Assembly: GCA_002897615.1 (NCBI GenBank)
Contig: BDTX01000005.1
Location: 1-64,000 of the forward strand
Length of the DNA: 64,000 nt
Direction: 5' to 3'
Origin: a bacterium BMS3Bbin14
GTDB lineage: Bacteria; Desulfobacterota; Desulfobulbia; Desulfobulbales; Desulfobulbaceae
The first letter of the stretch is position 1. Each line of letters opens with the position of its first letter. This document shows, piece by piece, positions 26,377 to 34,720 of the stretch. A program made the position numbers and the translations under genes. Below the pieces are notes generated by a model that was given only the letters and a program-made list of their open reading frames with translations, did not search any database and was not told the origin of the DNA.

Positions 26377-26750
26377 ACCAGAACCCCCTTGCGCCAGGCA
26401 TAGATAAAACCGAAAAAAAGTATAAAGATAAAAACGAATAATTCCGCAAAAAGAACGCTGGTACCGATACCTCCAGCCTGATCGGTAACAACCGCCCTGA
26501 AAATTTTCATGCAGGGGAAAAGAAGCAGCGATTCGATGTCAAAAAGCAAAAAGAGCAGTGCAAAAATATAGAATGCCACTTTGAATCGAATACGGGCATC
26601 ACCAATGGGCTCTTCCGAACACTCATAGGGCTGCACCTTGCGTTGGCCTGCCGGGGTATAGAAGGCCAGGAGTTTGGAGGTAAGGATAGCGCCGCCGACA
26701 AAAATGGCGCCAAGAAAAACTGAAAAACCGATCATTATGTAGCTGTCCAT
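26367..26750 (-). CDS. nuoA: Complex I subunit A
   Basis: A 127-residue membrane subunit with three helices and the conserved loop YECSEEPIGDARIRF, which lies over the quinone channel; FLLFDIESLLLFP marks the second helix. It is the first gene of the nuo operon; AGGA lies 8-9 bases upstream of the ATG. The upstream region diverges from a LysR regulator gene. Confidence 0.95.
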   Translation of the reverse strand: MDSYIMIGFSVFLGAIFVGGAILTSKLLAFYTPAGQRKVQPYECSEEPIGDARIRFKVAFYIFALLFLLFDIESLLLFPCMKIFRAVVTDQAGGIGTSVLFAELFVFIFILFFGFIYAWRKGVLVWE

Positions 26751-27020
26751 ATAATTGAATCCTGCCGGTCGTTATTTACTGAATGCTACGGTTAGCGTGG
26801 TATAAGAAAAAAAAATATCCGCCCAAACGAACATAGAAATGTTTAAATAATATTTACCAGTTCGATATTTATAAGTCAAATTAATAAGAATTATGTTTTA
26901 CATTAGTTCAATTAATGTTATGGATTTAAAGCTGGCCATGAAAGTTAAAGAGGTTGAAATTACCTGAATCCGATAAGGTAAAGAGGTTGGGGATTAGTCG
27001 ATAAATGGGCTGTATACCTA
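26751..27020. other. Divergent nuoA / LysR control region
   Basis: An AT-rich region likely to hold the nuo promoter (CTTATA-containing stretch near 26800-26815 on the minus strand; low certainty). At 26964 the bases CCTGAATCCG match the end of family A and are flanked by two copies of TAAAGAGGTTG (26946-26956 and 26979-26989), perhaps a scar. Confidence 0.35.
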
Positions 27021-27172
27021 GTAACCGTTCACCTGCACCCCATCTTTGTCCGTTTCGCCCTCCTCAGGTACAGGGAGTACACCTCGGAGGGCGAAACGAA
27101 CAAATCTGGGGCACATCTGAACAGTTACAGTTACGAGTTGAGGGTAGTTTATTGCCTCTGGTGAACGGTTAC
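27021..27172 (+). mobile_element. Family B element B2 (152 bp) in the LysR leader
   Basis: Perfect ends GTAACCGTTCACC and GGTGAACGGTTAC; exact 8-bp duplication TATACCTA at 27013-27020 and 27173-27180. The core is 27021-27128 and the extension 27129-27172. It lies 27 bases before the LysR start codon, leaving only the ribosome site between them, so any native promoter is now upstream of the element. Confidence 0.95.
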
Positions 27173-27199
27173 TATACCTATGAAGCATGCGGAGGTGTT

Positions 27200-28168
27200 A
27201 TGTCGATAACGTTGAGACAACTTGAAATTTTCGTTGCCGTTGTGGAAGAAAAACAGGTCACAAAAGCAAGCAAAAAGCTGTTTATTACTCAATCTGCTGT
27301 AAGCCTTGCATTGAGTGAACTGGAGAGCCAGCTAGGCGGGACTCTGTTTGATAGAGATAGTCGATCTCTGCTTCTCAATGACCGCGGACGTTATCTCTTG
27401 CCGCTGTGCAGGGAAATACTCTACAAGGTCAATAACGTCTGCCAGTTGATGAATGAAAAAGATGGGAGAATAGCTGGAGCATTAAAAATAGTAGCCAGTT
27501 CCACCATTGGCAACTATGTGCTGCCACATCTGGCGAGCGTCTTTAAAAGCATCTATCCTGACGTCTATATTACCATCCAGATTCTCAATACAAGGGCAGC
27601 CGAGCAACTAATTGTCGACAGGAAAGTTGACCTCGGTTTTGTGGAGGGCGAGGTGAGTAATGAGCTGATTCGGGTTATACCGTGGTTTAATGATGAGCTG
27701 GTGATTATCGCAAATCCGGAAAATTTTCCCGCCGGCGACCACAGATTTAATCTTGCGAGAGACATGAAAAGATCTACCTGGATTATGCGGGAGAAAGGTT
27801 CGGGAACGGCCCAGATTTTCAAAAAAAAGCTTGGCGAATATGTTACAGATCTAAACGTGGCAATGGAACTCGGCCACACTGAGGCGATAAAAAAAGCGGT
27901 CCAGACAGGAACTGGTCTTGGCTGCCTTTCTAACTTGGCGGTATGTGGTGAAATTGATCGCGGAGAGTTAAAAAAACTCTATCTGGAAGACGTGGATATG
28001 AAAAGAACACTTTTCATTATCCAGCATAAAAATAAAGTTAACACCCTGTTAATGGCTGAATTCCTTGGATTTTGCGAAATAGTCTGCCGATGCAGCCAAG
28101 GCAGAGAATGCTTTACGTCGCCACAAAAAATCAAATCTCTATTGAGTCAACTAAGCTCGTGCGCATAA
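27200..28168 (+). CDS. LysR-type transcriptional regulator
   Basis: A 322-residue regulator. The N-terminal winged helix (LRQLEIFVAVVEEKQVTKAS, then LFITQSAVSLALSELE) is followed by a LysR substrate-binding domain (LKIVASSTIGNYVLPHLA). I start it at ATG 27200, 5 bases after GGAGGT; longer frames run into the B2 element. It is divergent from nuoA and may control the nuo operon, as LysR genes often regulate their divergent neighbour (inference). The C-terminal 30 residues, with three Cys, extend beyond the usual fold. The effector is unknown. Confidence 0.87.
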   Translation: MSITLRQLEIFVAVVEEKQVTKASKKLFITQSAVSLALSELESQLGGTLFDRDSRSLLLNDRGRYLLPLCREILYKVNNVCQLMNEKDGRIAGALKIVASSTIGNYVLPHLASVFKSIYPDVYITIQILNTRAAEQLIVDRKVDLGFVEGEVSNELIRVIPWFNDELVIIANPENFPAGDHRFNLARDMKRSTWIMREKGSGTAQIFKKKLGEYVTDLNVAMELGHTEAIKKAVQTGTGLGCLSNLAVCGEIDRGELKKLYLEDVDMKRTLFIIQHKNKVNTLLMAEFLGFCEIVCRCSQGRECFTSPQKIKSLLSQLSSCA

Positions 28169-28179
28169 ATTAATTGGCA

Positions 28180-28235
28180 CCTCAAGCCATTACGGATTCA
28201 AATTATTGAAAAACAGGACAAGCGCAACCATTTTC
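28180..28235 (-). repeat. Family A end fragment plus copy of the micro-ORF tail
   Basis: CCTCAAGCC followed by TTACGGATTCA (28180-28200) matches the outer 20 bases of family A. Directly after it, 28202-28235 repeats 16015-16048, the sequence that on the minus strand codes for ENGCACPVFQ and a stop. Upstream of the repeat the minus-strand frame stays open for some 20 codons but no start codon is evident. Confidence 0.5.
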
Positions 28236-28287
28236 AATTTTTTCTTTGCAAGTCAGTTGAGATGCTTTAGCATGTGGCGCTATGAAG

Positions 28288-28380
28288 CCGTTCAAAAAAA
28301 CAACTTTACCCTTGCGCCGCCCGTCTTCGGGCCGCCGACGCCAAGCCATTCGTCGATTCTGCGGACTTATTTTTGAGCGG
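28288..28380 (+). repeat. Family E short repeat (about 93 bp)
   Basis: It is bounded by CCGTTCAAAAA on the left and TTTTTGAGCGG on the right, an imperfect inverted pair, and contains a GC-rich hairpin (CGCCCGTCTTCGGGCCG). Its right 20 bases match the right end of the repeat at 7326-7490. It sits before pheA. No duplication was found. Confidence 0.4.
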
Positions 28381-28451
28381 ACTTAAATATACTTTCACCA
28401 ATCAACGCATTTCATCTCATTAAACATATGCGACGTTAACAACACACTGTC

Positions 28452-29537
28452 ATGCCTCAAGAAAAAAAAATTCTGGATGTCCGCAACGAGATCGACGCCA
28501 TTGACAATCAAATCCTGAGTCTGCTCAAGAAGCGCATCGAGTGCGCCAGGAGTATCGGCAAGCTCAAGGATGCGACCAAGAGGGCCAAGTGGGACCCGCA
28601 ACGGGAGCGGGAGATCTACAGCCGCATTTTACAGGAAAACGACGGCGTTTTTCCGGAGAAATCGCTGCTCTCCATTTTTCACGAGATCATTACCAGCTGC
28701 CGCCTGTCCCAGAAAAAGGTCGAAGTGGCGTATCTCGGCCCGGAAGCCACCTTCACCCACCTGGCCGGGGTCGAATATTTCGGCCAGTCCGCCTCGTACA
28801 AGCCCATGGAATCAATCGACGAGGTATTCCGCGAGGTGGAAAAGGGCCGCACCAGGTACGGAATAGTGCCGGTGGAAAATTCCATTGAAGGGGCGGTATT
28901 CTCCACCCTGGACTCGTTCATGAAATATAACATCAAGATCTGCGGCGAGATCCAGCTCCCCATCACCCATAACCTGGTCTGCCGTTCCGGCAACATAGAA
29001 GACATCCAGACCGTGGCCTCCCATGCCCAGCCCCTGGCCCAGTGCCGGGAATGGTTGAAAAAAAATCTGCCCGGCGTCCCGACCCTGCCGGTTTTTTCCA
29101 CCAGCGCCGCCGCCCAGATGGCGGCGAACAACCCCAATATCGGGGCCATTGCCAGCTCCCTGGCCATCAAGACCTATGAACTGCAGATCGTGGTCAAAGG
29201 TATCGAGGATTACCAGGGCAACACCACCCGTTTCCTGGTGATTGGGCGCAAGTCACCATCCAGGAGCGGCCATGACAAGACCTCACTCCTGCTCGGCCTG
29301 CAGAACCAGCCCGGCTCACTCAACGAGGTACTCACCGTCCTGTCGTCCAAAAATATCAACCTGGCCAAGATCGAATCGCGGCCGGTCAAGGGAAAACAGT
29401 GGAAATACCTGTTTTTCATTGACATGCATGGTCATATGGACGATCAGATCATTGCCGAGGGCTGCGAGATCCTGCGCCGGAAGTGTTCCTACTACGAGTG
29501 GCTCGGCTCCTACCCGCGGGCGGATAACGGCGAGTAA
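28452..29537 (+). CDS. pheA: Bifunctional chorismate mutase / prephenate dehydratase
   Basis: A 361-residue enzyme for phenylalanine synthesis. Residues 1-90 are an AroQ-type chorismate mutase (RNEIDAIDNQILSLLKKR). About 95-275 is prephenate dehydratase (AYLGPEATFTH; VPVENSIEGAV; the TRF motif in NTTRFLVIG). The final 75 residues are an ACT domain (GSLNEVLTVLSSKNINLAKIESRP split by the expected turn) that binds phenylalanine as feedback inhibitor. The ATG has no clear ribosome site upstream. It is convergent with moaA. Confidence 0.93.
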   Translation: MPQEKKILDVRNEIDAIDNQILSLLKKRIECARSIGKLKDATKRAKWDPQREREIYSRILQENDGVFPEKSLLSIFHEIITSCRLSQKKVEVAYLGPEATFTHLAGVEYFGQSASYKPMESIDEVFREVEKGRTRYGIVPVENSIEGAVFSTLDSFMKYNIKICGEIQLPITHNLVCRSGNIEDIQTVASHAQPLAQCREWLKKNLPGVPTLPVFSTSAAAQMAANNPNIGAIASSLAIKTYELQIVVKGIEDYQGNTTRFLVIGRKSPSRSGHDKTSLLLGLQNQPGSLNEVLTVLSSKNINLAKIESRPVKGKQWKYLFFIDMHGHMDDQIIAEGCEILRRKCSYYEWLGSYPRADNGE

Positions 29538-29613
29538 ACGGACCAGTTACTACTCGGCGTTGCAGGCACGGCCGAAGAACGATCAAGATGCATTAGTTGG
29601 TACCGTACAAGCG

Positions 29614-30657
29614 CTAACCGCCGATCCGGGACATGCGGCCGTGACAGCCGCCGCCCCGCAGCCGTTCGAGCGGCTGGTGGCCCCGGGGTTTATTCCTGAT
29701 GGCGGTCAGCAGGGCCTCGCGGACCGCGCTGTCCGAACCGCCGCCCCGGAGAACCTGTTTCAGGTCAACCTCTTCGTCATCCAGCAGGCAGGAGCGTAAT
29801 CTTCCTTCGGATGTCAGACGAAGCCGGTTGCAGCGATCGCAAAAATGATGACTGATGGGGCTGATGAAGCCGAGTGTCCCCGCAGCCCGCGCCCCGAGTT
29901 TGAACAGCCGGGCCGGACCGTCCGTCTGGTCCCTGTCCATGGGAACGAGCGGGCCGAACCGTCCTTCGATCCGCGCCATGATCTCATCGGCGGACATGAA
30001 GGCATCCTGACTCCAGTGGGAGGAGTCGCCGATGGGCATGAACTCGATAAAACGGACCTGTAGTTCCGTGTTATGGGCCAGGCGCGCAAAATCAAGCAGC
30101 TCATCATCATTGATCCCCCGCATGACGACCATGTTGAGCTTGACCGGTGCAAAGCCCAGAGCCAGGGTCTTCTCAATCCCCTGCCATACCGCGTTGAAAC
30201 AGTCCCGGCCGGTAATCTCCGTAAAACGATGCGGCCGCAGGGTATCCAGGCTGATGTTGATTTTCCTGATCCCCGCCGCCAGCAGCTCTTCGGCATACCC
30301 TGCCAGTAAAACGCCGTTGGTGGTCAGGCGGATATCGTCCAGACTGTCAATCGAAGCCAGCCGCGTGATGAAAGACATGATATCACGCCGGAGCAACGGT
30401 TCGCCGCCGGTCAGGCGTAGTTTGACGATGCCCATGGCAACGGCCACCCGGACGACCCGGAGCAACTCCTCGTAACTGAGGAGTTCACAATGGGGCAGCT
30501 TGGCTACGGCGCCCAGCCGTTCATCCTCGGTCACGCAGTAGAGGCAGCACAGATTGCAGCGGTCGGTGAGAGAGAGGCGCAGGTAGGAAATGGTCCGGGA
30601 GAAGTCATCAACCAGGCCCCCTTGCCCGGCGGCCGGCCGAGAAAGTTGCTCGTTCAT
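29614..30657 (-). CDS. moaA: GTP 3',8-cyclase MoaA
   Basis: A 347-residue radical SAM enzyme catalysing the first step of molybdenum cofactor synthesis. The N-terminal cluster motif is RCNLCCLYC (CX3CX2C), the C-terminal cluster motif FCDRCNRLRL followed by a third Cys in LRSCLL, and the essential C-terminal Gly-Gly is present (RIGG). The part LRLTGGEPLLRRD is the SAM-binding strand. Length is slightly above average because of a loop near residue 300. The promoter region is shared with tsaD. Confidence 0.95.
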   Translation of the reverse strand: MNEQLSRPAAGQGGLVDDFSRTISYLRLSLTDRCNLCCLYCVTEDERLGAVAKLPHCELLSYEELLRVVRVAVAMGIVKLRLTGGEPLLRRDIMSFITRLASIDSLDDIRLTTNGVLLAGYAEELLAAGIRKINISLDTLRPHRFTEITGRDCFNAVWQGIEKTLALGFAPVKLNMVVMRGINDDELLDFARLAHNTELQVRFIEFMPIGDSSHWSQDAFMSADEIMARIEGRFGPLVPMDRDQTDGPARLFKLGARAAGTLGFISPISHHFCDRCNRLRLTSEGRLRSCLLDDEEVDLKQVLRGGGSDSAVREALLTAIRNKPRGHQPLERLRGGGCHGRMSRIGG

Positions 30658-30785
30658 AAAGTTTCCCGGTTGACCTCTGTTCCGGTTGGTATTAAAAACG
30701 TCATAACTTATAGTGAAATATTGAAATGTGAAGAGATTTCATTGTTACCACCGGACCAGACTGATTGCAAGACAGGCACCCCCAA

Positions 30786-31790
30786 ATGTTCATTCTCGCC
30801 ATAGACAGTTCATGTGACGACACGGCAGCAGCCGTATTGGAAGGGGACAGATCCGTCCTGGCCAACGTGATCAGCAGCCAGTTTGACGTCCATGCCCGGT
30901 TCGGCGGCATCGTACCCGAGCTGGCCTCGCGGCGCCACATCGAGGCGATCTGGCCGGTAGTGAACGAGGCCCTGCACAAGGCGGGCATTCCCCTTGAGCG
31001 GATCGACATGATCGCCGCCACCCAGGGACCGGGCCTGGTCGGCTCCCTGCTGGTCGGCTTCACCTTTGCCAAGGGACTGGCCCTGGTGCGCAATATCCCC
31101 TGCGTCGGGGTTGACCACATGGCCGGGCACCTGCTGGCCGCGTTCCTTGAGACCCCGGCCCCGGCTTTCCCCTACGTGGCGCTGGTGGTCTCCGGCGGCA
31201 ACACCAGCCTGTACGAGGTGACCGACTATACCACTTTCCGGCCCCTCGGCCATACCCGGGACGACGCGGCCGGCGAGGCCTTTGACAAGGTGGCCAAGCT
31301 GTTGAATCTCGGTTATCCCGGCGGCCCGGCGATCAGCCGGACCGCGACGCGGGGCCGGCCGGACAGCATCTCCTTTCCCCGCGCCTGGCTGGATAAAGAC
31401 AGCCTGGACTTCAGTTTCAGCGGCCTGAAAACCGCGGTCTTGAACCATGTCAACAGGTGCCGACAGAAGAACGAGCCGCCGGCCGTTGCCGATATCTGCG
31501 CCTCATTTCAGGAAGCGGTGGTCGAGGTCCTGGTGGAAAAAACCATCAAGGCGGCCGTCGGATGCGGCCGCCGGACCGTGGTCCTGGGCGGTGGCGTTGC
31601 CTCGAATCCCAGGCTGCGGGAAACGATGAAAAAAAGGTGCCGGGAGCTGCAGCTGCGCCTCCTGGTGCCGGCCCCCGTTTATTGCACCGACAACGCCGCC
31701 ATGATCGGACTTGCCGGCTACCACCAGTATCAACTCGGCCGTACCGTCATCCCGGATGCGGACGTCTATTCCCGCTTTCAGGTGATGTAG
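30786..31790 (+). CDS. tsaD: tRNA threonylcarbamoyladenosine synthesis protein TsaD
   Basis: A 334-residue ASKHA-fold protein that transfers the threonylcarbamoyl group to A37 of ANN-decoding tRNAs, with TsaB and TsaE. It has MFILAIDSSCDDTA, the metal-binding HMAGH (GVDHMAGHLLAAF) and LVVSGGNTSLY. I chose ATG 30786 since the protein family begins right at this motif; the upstream TTG would add seven residues. The next gene follows after two bases. Confidence 0.94.
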   Translation: MFILAIDSSCDDTAAAVLEGDRSVLANVISSQFDVHARFGGIVPELASRRHIEAIWPVVNEALHKAGIPLERIDMIAATQGPGLVGSLLVGFTFAKGLALVRNIPCVGVDHMAGHLLAAFLETPAPAFPYVALVVSGGNTSLYEVTDYTTFRPLGHTRDDAAGEAFDKVAKLLNLGYPGGPAISRTATRGRPDSISFPRAWLDKDSLDFSFSGLKTAVLNHVNRCRQKNEPPAVADICASFQEAVVEVLVEKTIKAAVGCGRRTVVLGGGVASNPRLRETMKKRCRELQLRLLVPAPVYCTDNAAMIGLAGYHQYQLGRTVIPDADVYSRFQVM

Positions 31791-31792
31791 CC

Positions 31793-32296
31793 ATGGCCCT
31801 TAATCTGAAACGGACGCTGCGCTATTTTTCTCTACGCTTCAAACGGTTACGGGGCGATCCCAGGTCACTGGCCATGGGAACGGCCATCGGCATCTTTGTC
31901 GGCATCACCCCGACCATGCCCCTGCATACCGTTACCATCATCGGCCTGACCTTGCTGCTCCGGGCAAGTACAATCGCCGCCCTTATCGCGGCAACGGCCA
32001 TCAGCAACCCCCTGACTTTCGTCCCCCAGTATTACCTGGCGTGGAAAGTCGGCAACGCCCTGCTCCCGGGCCGTCTCTCCTGGGAACGACTACAGGGGTT
32101 GATGCAGGTCATCAGCAACAACGGCTTTATCGACGGCCTCAAGGCTATCAGCAATCTCAGCGGCGACGCCCTGCTGGTCATGCTGACGGGAGGGTTCCTG
32201 CTTGCCCTGCCGCTGGCAATCGCCAGTTATTTTCTGTCGCTCCGCTTCTTTTACAAAATACGGGAAAAACGCCTCAAAAGGCATATTCTCCACTGA
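31793..32296 (+). CDS. DUF2062 membrane protein
   Basis: A 167-residue protein with a basic N-terminus and three or four hydrophobic segments, matching DUF2062 (GDPRSLAMGTAIGIFVGITP; SNPLTFVPQYY). The function of this family is unknown; many members sit near RNA or lipid genes. It lies 2 bases after tsaD and 15 bases before rsmA, so it is cotranscribed with two RNA-modification genes. Confidence 0.85.
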   Translation: MALNLKRTLRYFSLRFKRLRGDPRSLAMGTAIGIFVGITPTMPLHTVTIIGLTLLLRASTIAALIAATAISNPLTFVPQYYLAWKVGNALLPGRLSWERLQGLMQVISNNGFIDGLKAISNLSGDALLVMLTGGFLLALPLAIASYFLSLRFFYKIREKRLKRHILH

Positions 32297-32311
32297 CCCC
32301 CCACAACTCTG

Positions 32312-33187
32312 ATGACCTACGGGAAAACACGGGCCATTCTGCGGCACCAGGGACTGGCACCCCATAAAAAACTGGGGCAGAATTTTCTTGTCCACCGCCG
32401 CACCGCCGAGCGGATTGTCGGGCTGGCCGGGCCGGAAAAGGACGACACCATCATCGAGGTCGGGGTGGGGCTTGGTGCGCTGACCCTGCCGCTGGCCGGC
32501 CTGGTCAGGCAGGTTATCGGCATCGAGGCCGACTCGGGCCTGGTCAGGTGGCATGAACAGGAGCACGATCTGCCGGCAAACGTCAGACTTGTTCACGGAG
32601 ACATCCTGAAAATCGACCTTGCTGAACTCGCCGGACAGGCGGGGGGGCGTCTCAAAATTATTGCCAACCTCCCCTACTCCATATCCTCGCCTTTTCTGTT
32701 CCGGCTCATTGATCATCACGAATTGATGGACTGGGCCGTGGTCATGCTGCAAAAAGAGGTGGCCCTGCGGCTGATGGCCGAACCCGGCACGAAAGAGTAC
32801 GGAATTCCGACTGTTCTGCTGGCCGGCTGCGCCACGATCGAACCGCTGCTGGAGATCAACCGGGAAGAATTTCATCCGCGGCCCCGGGTGGACTCCATGG
32901 TCGTCGGGATCTCCTTCCGACCGCTGCCGCAGCGGGTTCGCGCGGTCGGAGATTTTGACCGGGTCCTTTTTAAAAAAATTGTGCACTCCTCTTTTGGCCA
33001 GCGGCGTAAAACCCTGCTCAACGCCCTGGCGGCCGCCGGTATCGCCCCGGACAAAAAAATCCTGGCGCAAAAAATAGCCGCGGCAGGACTGCCGCCGGCC
33101 ATTCGGGCTGAGCGACTTTCCTTTGAACAGTTTGTCAGTCTTTCTCTGTGCATCGGGGCATCGGAAGTACCGGAAAAAAATCTTTAA
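32312..33187 (+). CDS. rsmA: 16S rRNA (adenine1518/1519-N6) dimethyltransferase
   Basis: A 291-residue KsgA/RsmA family enzyme that dimethylates two adenines near the 3' end of 16S rRNA during late small-subunit assembly. It has HKKLGQNFL, the SAM site VGVGLGALTLPLA, GIEAD, and the catalytic NLPYS. The C-terminal region FGQRRKTLLNAL is typical. It is read in one block with tsaD and the DUF2062 gene. Confidence 0.94.
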   Translation: MTYGKTRAILRHQGLAPHKKLGQNFLVHRRTAERIVGLAGPEKDDTIIEVGVGLGALTLPLAGLVRQVIGIEADSGLVRWHEQEHDLPANVRLVHGDILKIDLAELAGQAGGRLKIIANLPYSISSPFLFRLIDHHELMDWAVVMLQKEVALRLMAEPGTKEYGIPTVLLAGCATIEPLLEINREEFHPRPRVDSMVVGISFRPLPQRVRAVGDFDRVLFKKIVHSSFGQRRKTLLNALAAAGIAPDKKILAQKIAAAGLPPAIRAERLSFEQFVSLSLCIGASEVPEKNL

Positions 33188-33204
33188 GTGGAGGAAGGAA
33201 CCCC

Positions 33205-34368
33205 ATGCAAAATTTTGTTTTCTATAACCCGACCAAGATCATCTTCGGCCGCAACACCATTCCGGCCATTGGTCCTGAGACGGCGGCCTGGGGGAATAAA
33301 GCCCTGCTGGTGTACGGCAGCGGCAGCATCAAGAAAAACGGTATTCACGCCCAGGTTACCGCCGCCCTGAACGAGGCCGGCGTTGAAATCACGGAACATG
33401 GCGGCGTTCGGTCCAACCCGTTGCTCTCCCATGTAAATGAGGGTGTCGCCAAAGTCAAGGAACAGCAACTGAACGTCATCGTCGCCGTGGGCGGCGGCAG
33501 TGTGCTGGACAGCGCCAAGGCGATCAGCGCCGGCGCCGTGGTCGAACATGATGTCTGGAAATTTTTCATCGGCAAGAAAACCATCCGCCAGGTCCTACCC
33601 CTAACCACAGTGCTGACCCTGGCCGCCTCGGGATCGGAGATGAACTCCGGCATGGTCATAACCAATGACGCGACCCAGGAAAAATTCGGCTTCGGCAACC
33701 GGCTGCTTTTCCCCAAAACCTCGATCCTCGACCCGGAGGCTACCTACTCGGTACCGCCGGACTATACCGCCTACGGGGCGGTTGACGCCATGTCCCATGT
33801 CCTCGAGGCCTACATGACCACCCAGGACCCGTCCACCCCGGTGCAGGACCGGTTCATGGAGGGATTGATCCGCAACGCCATGGATAGCTGCGACCGCTGC
33901 CTGGCCGATCCCCGCGATTACCAGGGCCGGGCCGACCTGATGTGGACCGCCACCCTTGCCCTGAACGGCCTGGCGGCCGCCGGACTGGGCCGGGTCGGTT
34001 TTCCCATGCACATGATCGAGCACTCCCTGAGCGCACTCTACAACGTGCCGCACGGCGCCGGACTTTCGGCGGTGATTCCCGGCTGGCTCCGCTGGCAGGC
34101 CGGTAGAGACTCAAGAAAAATCAAGCAGCTCGGCGAACGGATTTTCGACTTCAAGGCAAAAGGAATCGAGTCCTCGGCCACCGCCACAATCAAAATTCTC
34201 GAAAACTGGTTCGGCCGGATCAACAGTCCGATCCGGCTTGCGGAACTGGAGATCCCGCCTGCGGATATTCATGCCATTGCCGGCAACGCGGTTCGCCTGG
34301 CAAAGATCTGGCGCCTGAAAGAGTACAGCCGCGAAACCATCGAGGAGATCCTCTACCTGTGCCGCTAA
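33205..34368 (+). CDS. Iron-containing alcohol dehydrogenase
   Basis: A 387-residue group III alcohol dehydrogenase of the butanol dehydrogenase type (YqhD/BdhA-like): FYNPTKIIFG start, GGGSVLDSAKAIS for nucleotide binding and the metal site formed by an Asp near residue 195 and His residues in FPMHMIEHSLSALYNVPHG. It reduces aldehydes or oxidises alcohols with NAD(P)H. GGAGGAAGG lies just upstream of ATG 33205. A family A element lies 55 bases downstream. Confidence 0.9.
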   Translation: MQNFVFYNPTKIIFGRNTIPAIGPETAAWGNKALLVYGSGSIKKNGIHAQVTAALNEAGVEITEHGGVRSNPLLSHVNEGVAKVKEQQLNVIVAVGGGSVLDSAKAISAGAVVEHDVWKFFIGKKTIRQVLPLTTVLTLAASGSEMNSGMVITNDATQEKFGFGNRLLFPKTSILDPEATYSVPPDYTAYGAVDAMSHVLEAYMTTQDPSTPVQDRFMEGLIRNAMDSCDRCLADPRDYQGRADLMWTATLALNGLAAAGLGRVGFPMHMIEHSLSALYNVPHGAGLSAVIPGWLRWQAGRDSRKIKQLGERIFDFKAKGIESSATATIKILENWFGRINSPIRLAELEIPPADIHAIAGNAVRLAKIWRLKEYSRETIEEILYLCR

Positions 34369-34422
34369 TAAAATGACAGGGCAAAAAACATGACATTTCC
34401 CGCCCCGTACGATACAATATCT

Positions 34423-34666
34423 TCTGAATCCGTGAGCGTTCGAGCACGGTGCCGGTGCAGATAGCGAGCCTGCGAGACCTTCGAGGCGGCAACGATATTG
34501 ATTATCCTGGGGTGATATCAACTGGTTGACAACGCAGCAGAGGCGCTGTTCCCGGGCGTTCCGCAGTCCGGCGCGGTGCAGACGGGAAAATACGTTTATT
34601 CGGCATATAATACAATAAATTCCCCGTATTGCATAGAATACCACCTCAAGCCGTCACGGATTCAGG
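34423..34666 (-). mobile_element. Family A element A4, diverged
   Basis: Its ends, TCTGAATCCGTGA and TCACGGATTCAGG, are near the family A inverted repeat; the body matches in inverted orientation but carries a small insertion, reaching 244 bp. Flanking duplications are not visible. It occupies most of the gap between the alcohol dehydrogenase and glgB genes. Confidence 0.82.
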
Positions 34667-34720
34667 CAAGAGTCATTCATGCCCCGGCAATTCGCCTTCT
34701 GACTGGAGAAATCAAGACCA

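Noticed and set aside
27005..27199. N-terminal extension of the LysR protein through element B2
   Set aside because: The open frame there is entirely element sequence; a good ribosome site and the conserved LysR start support ATG 27200.
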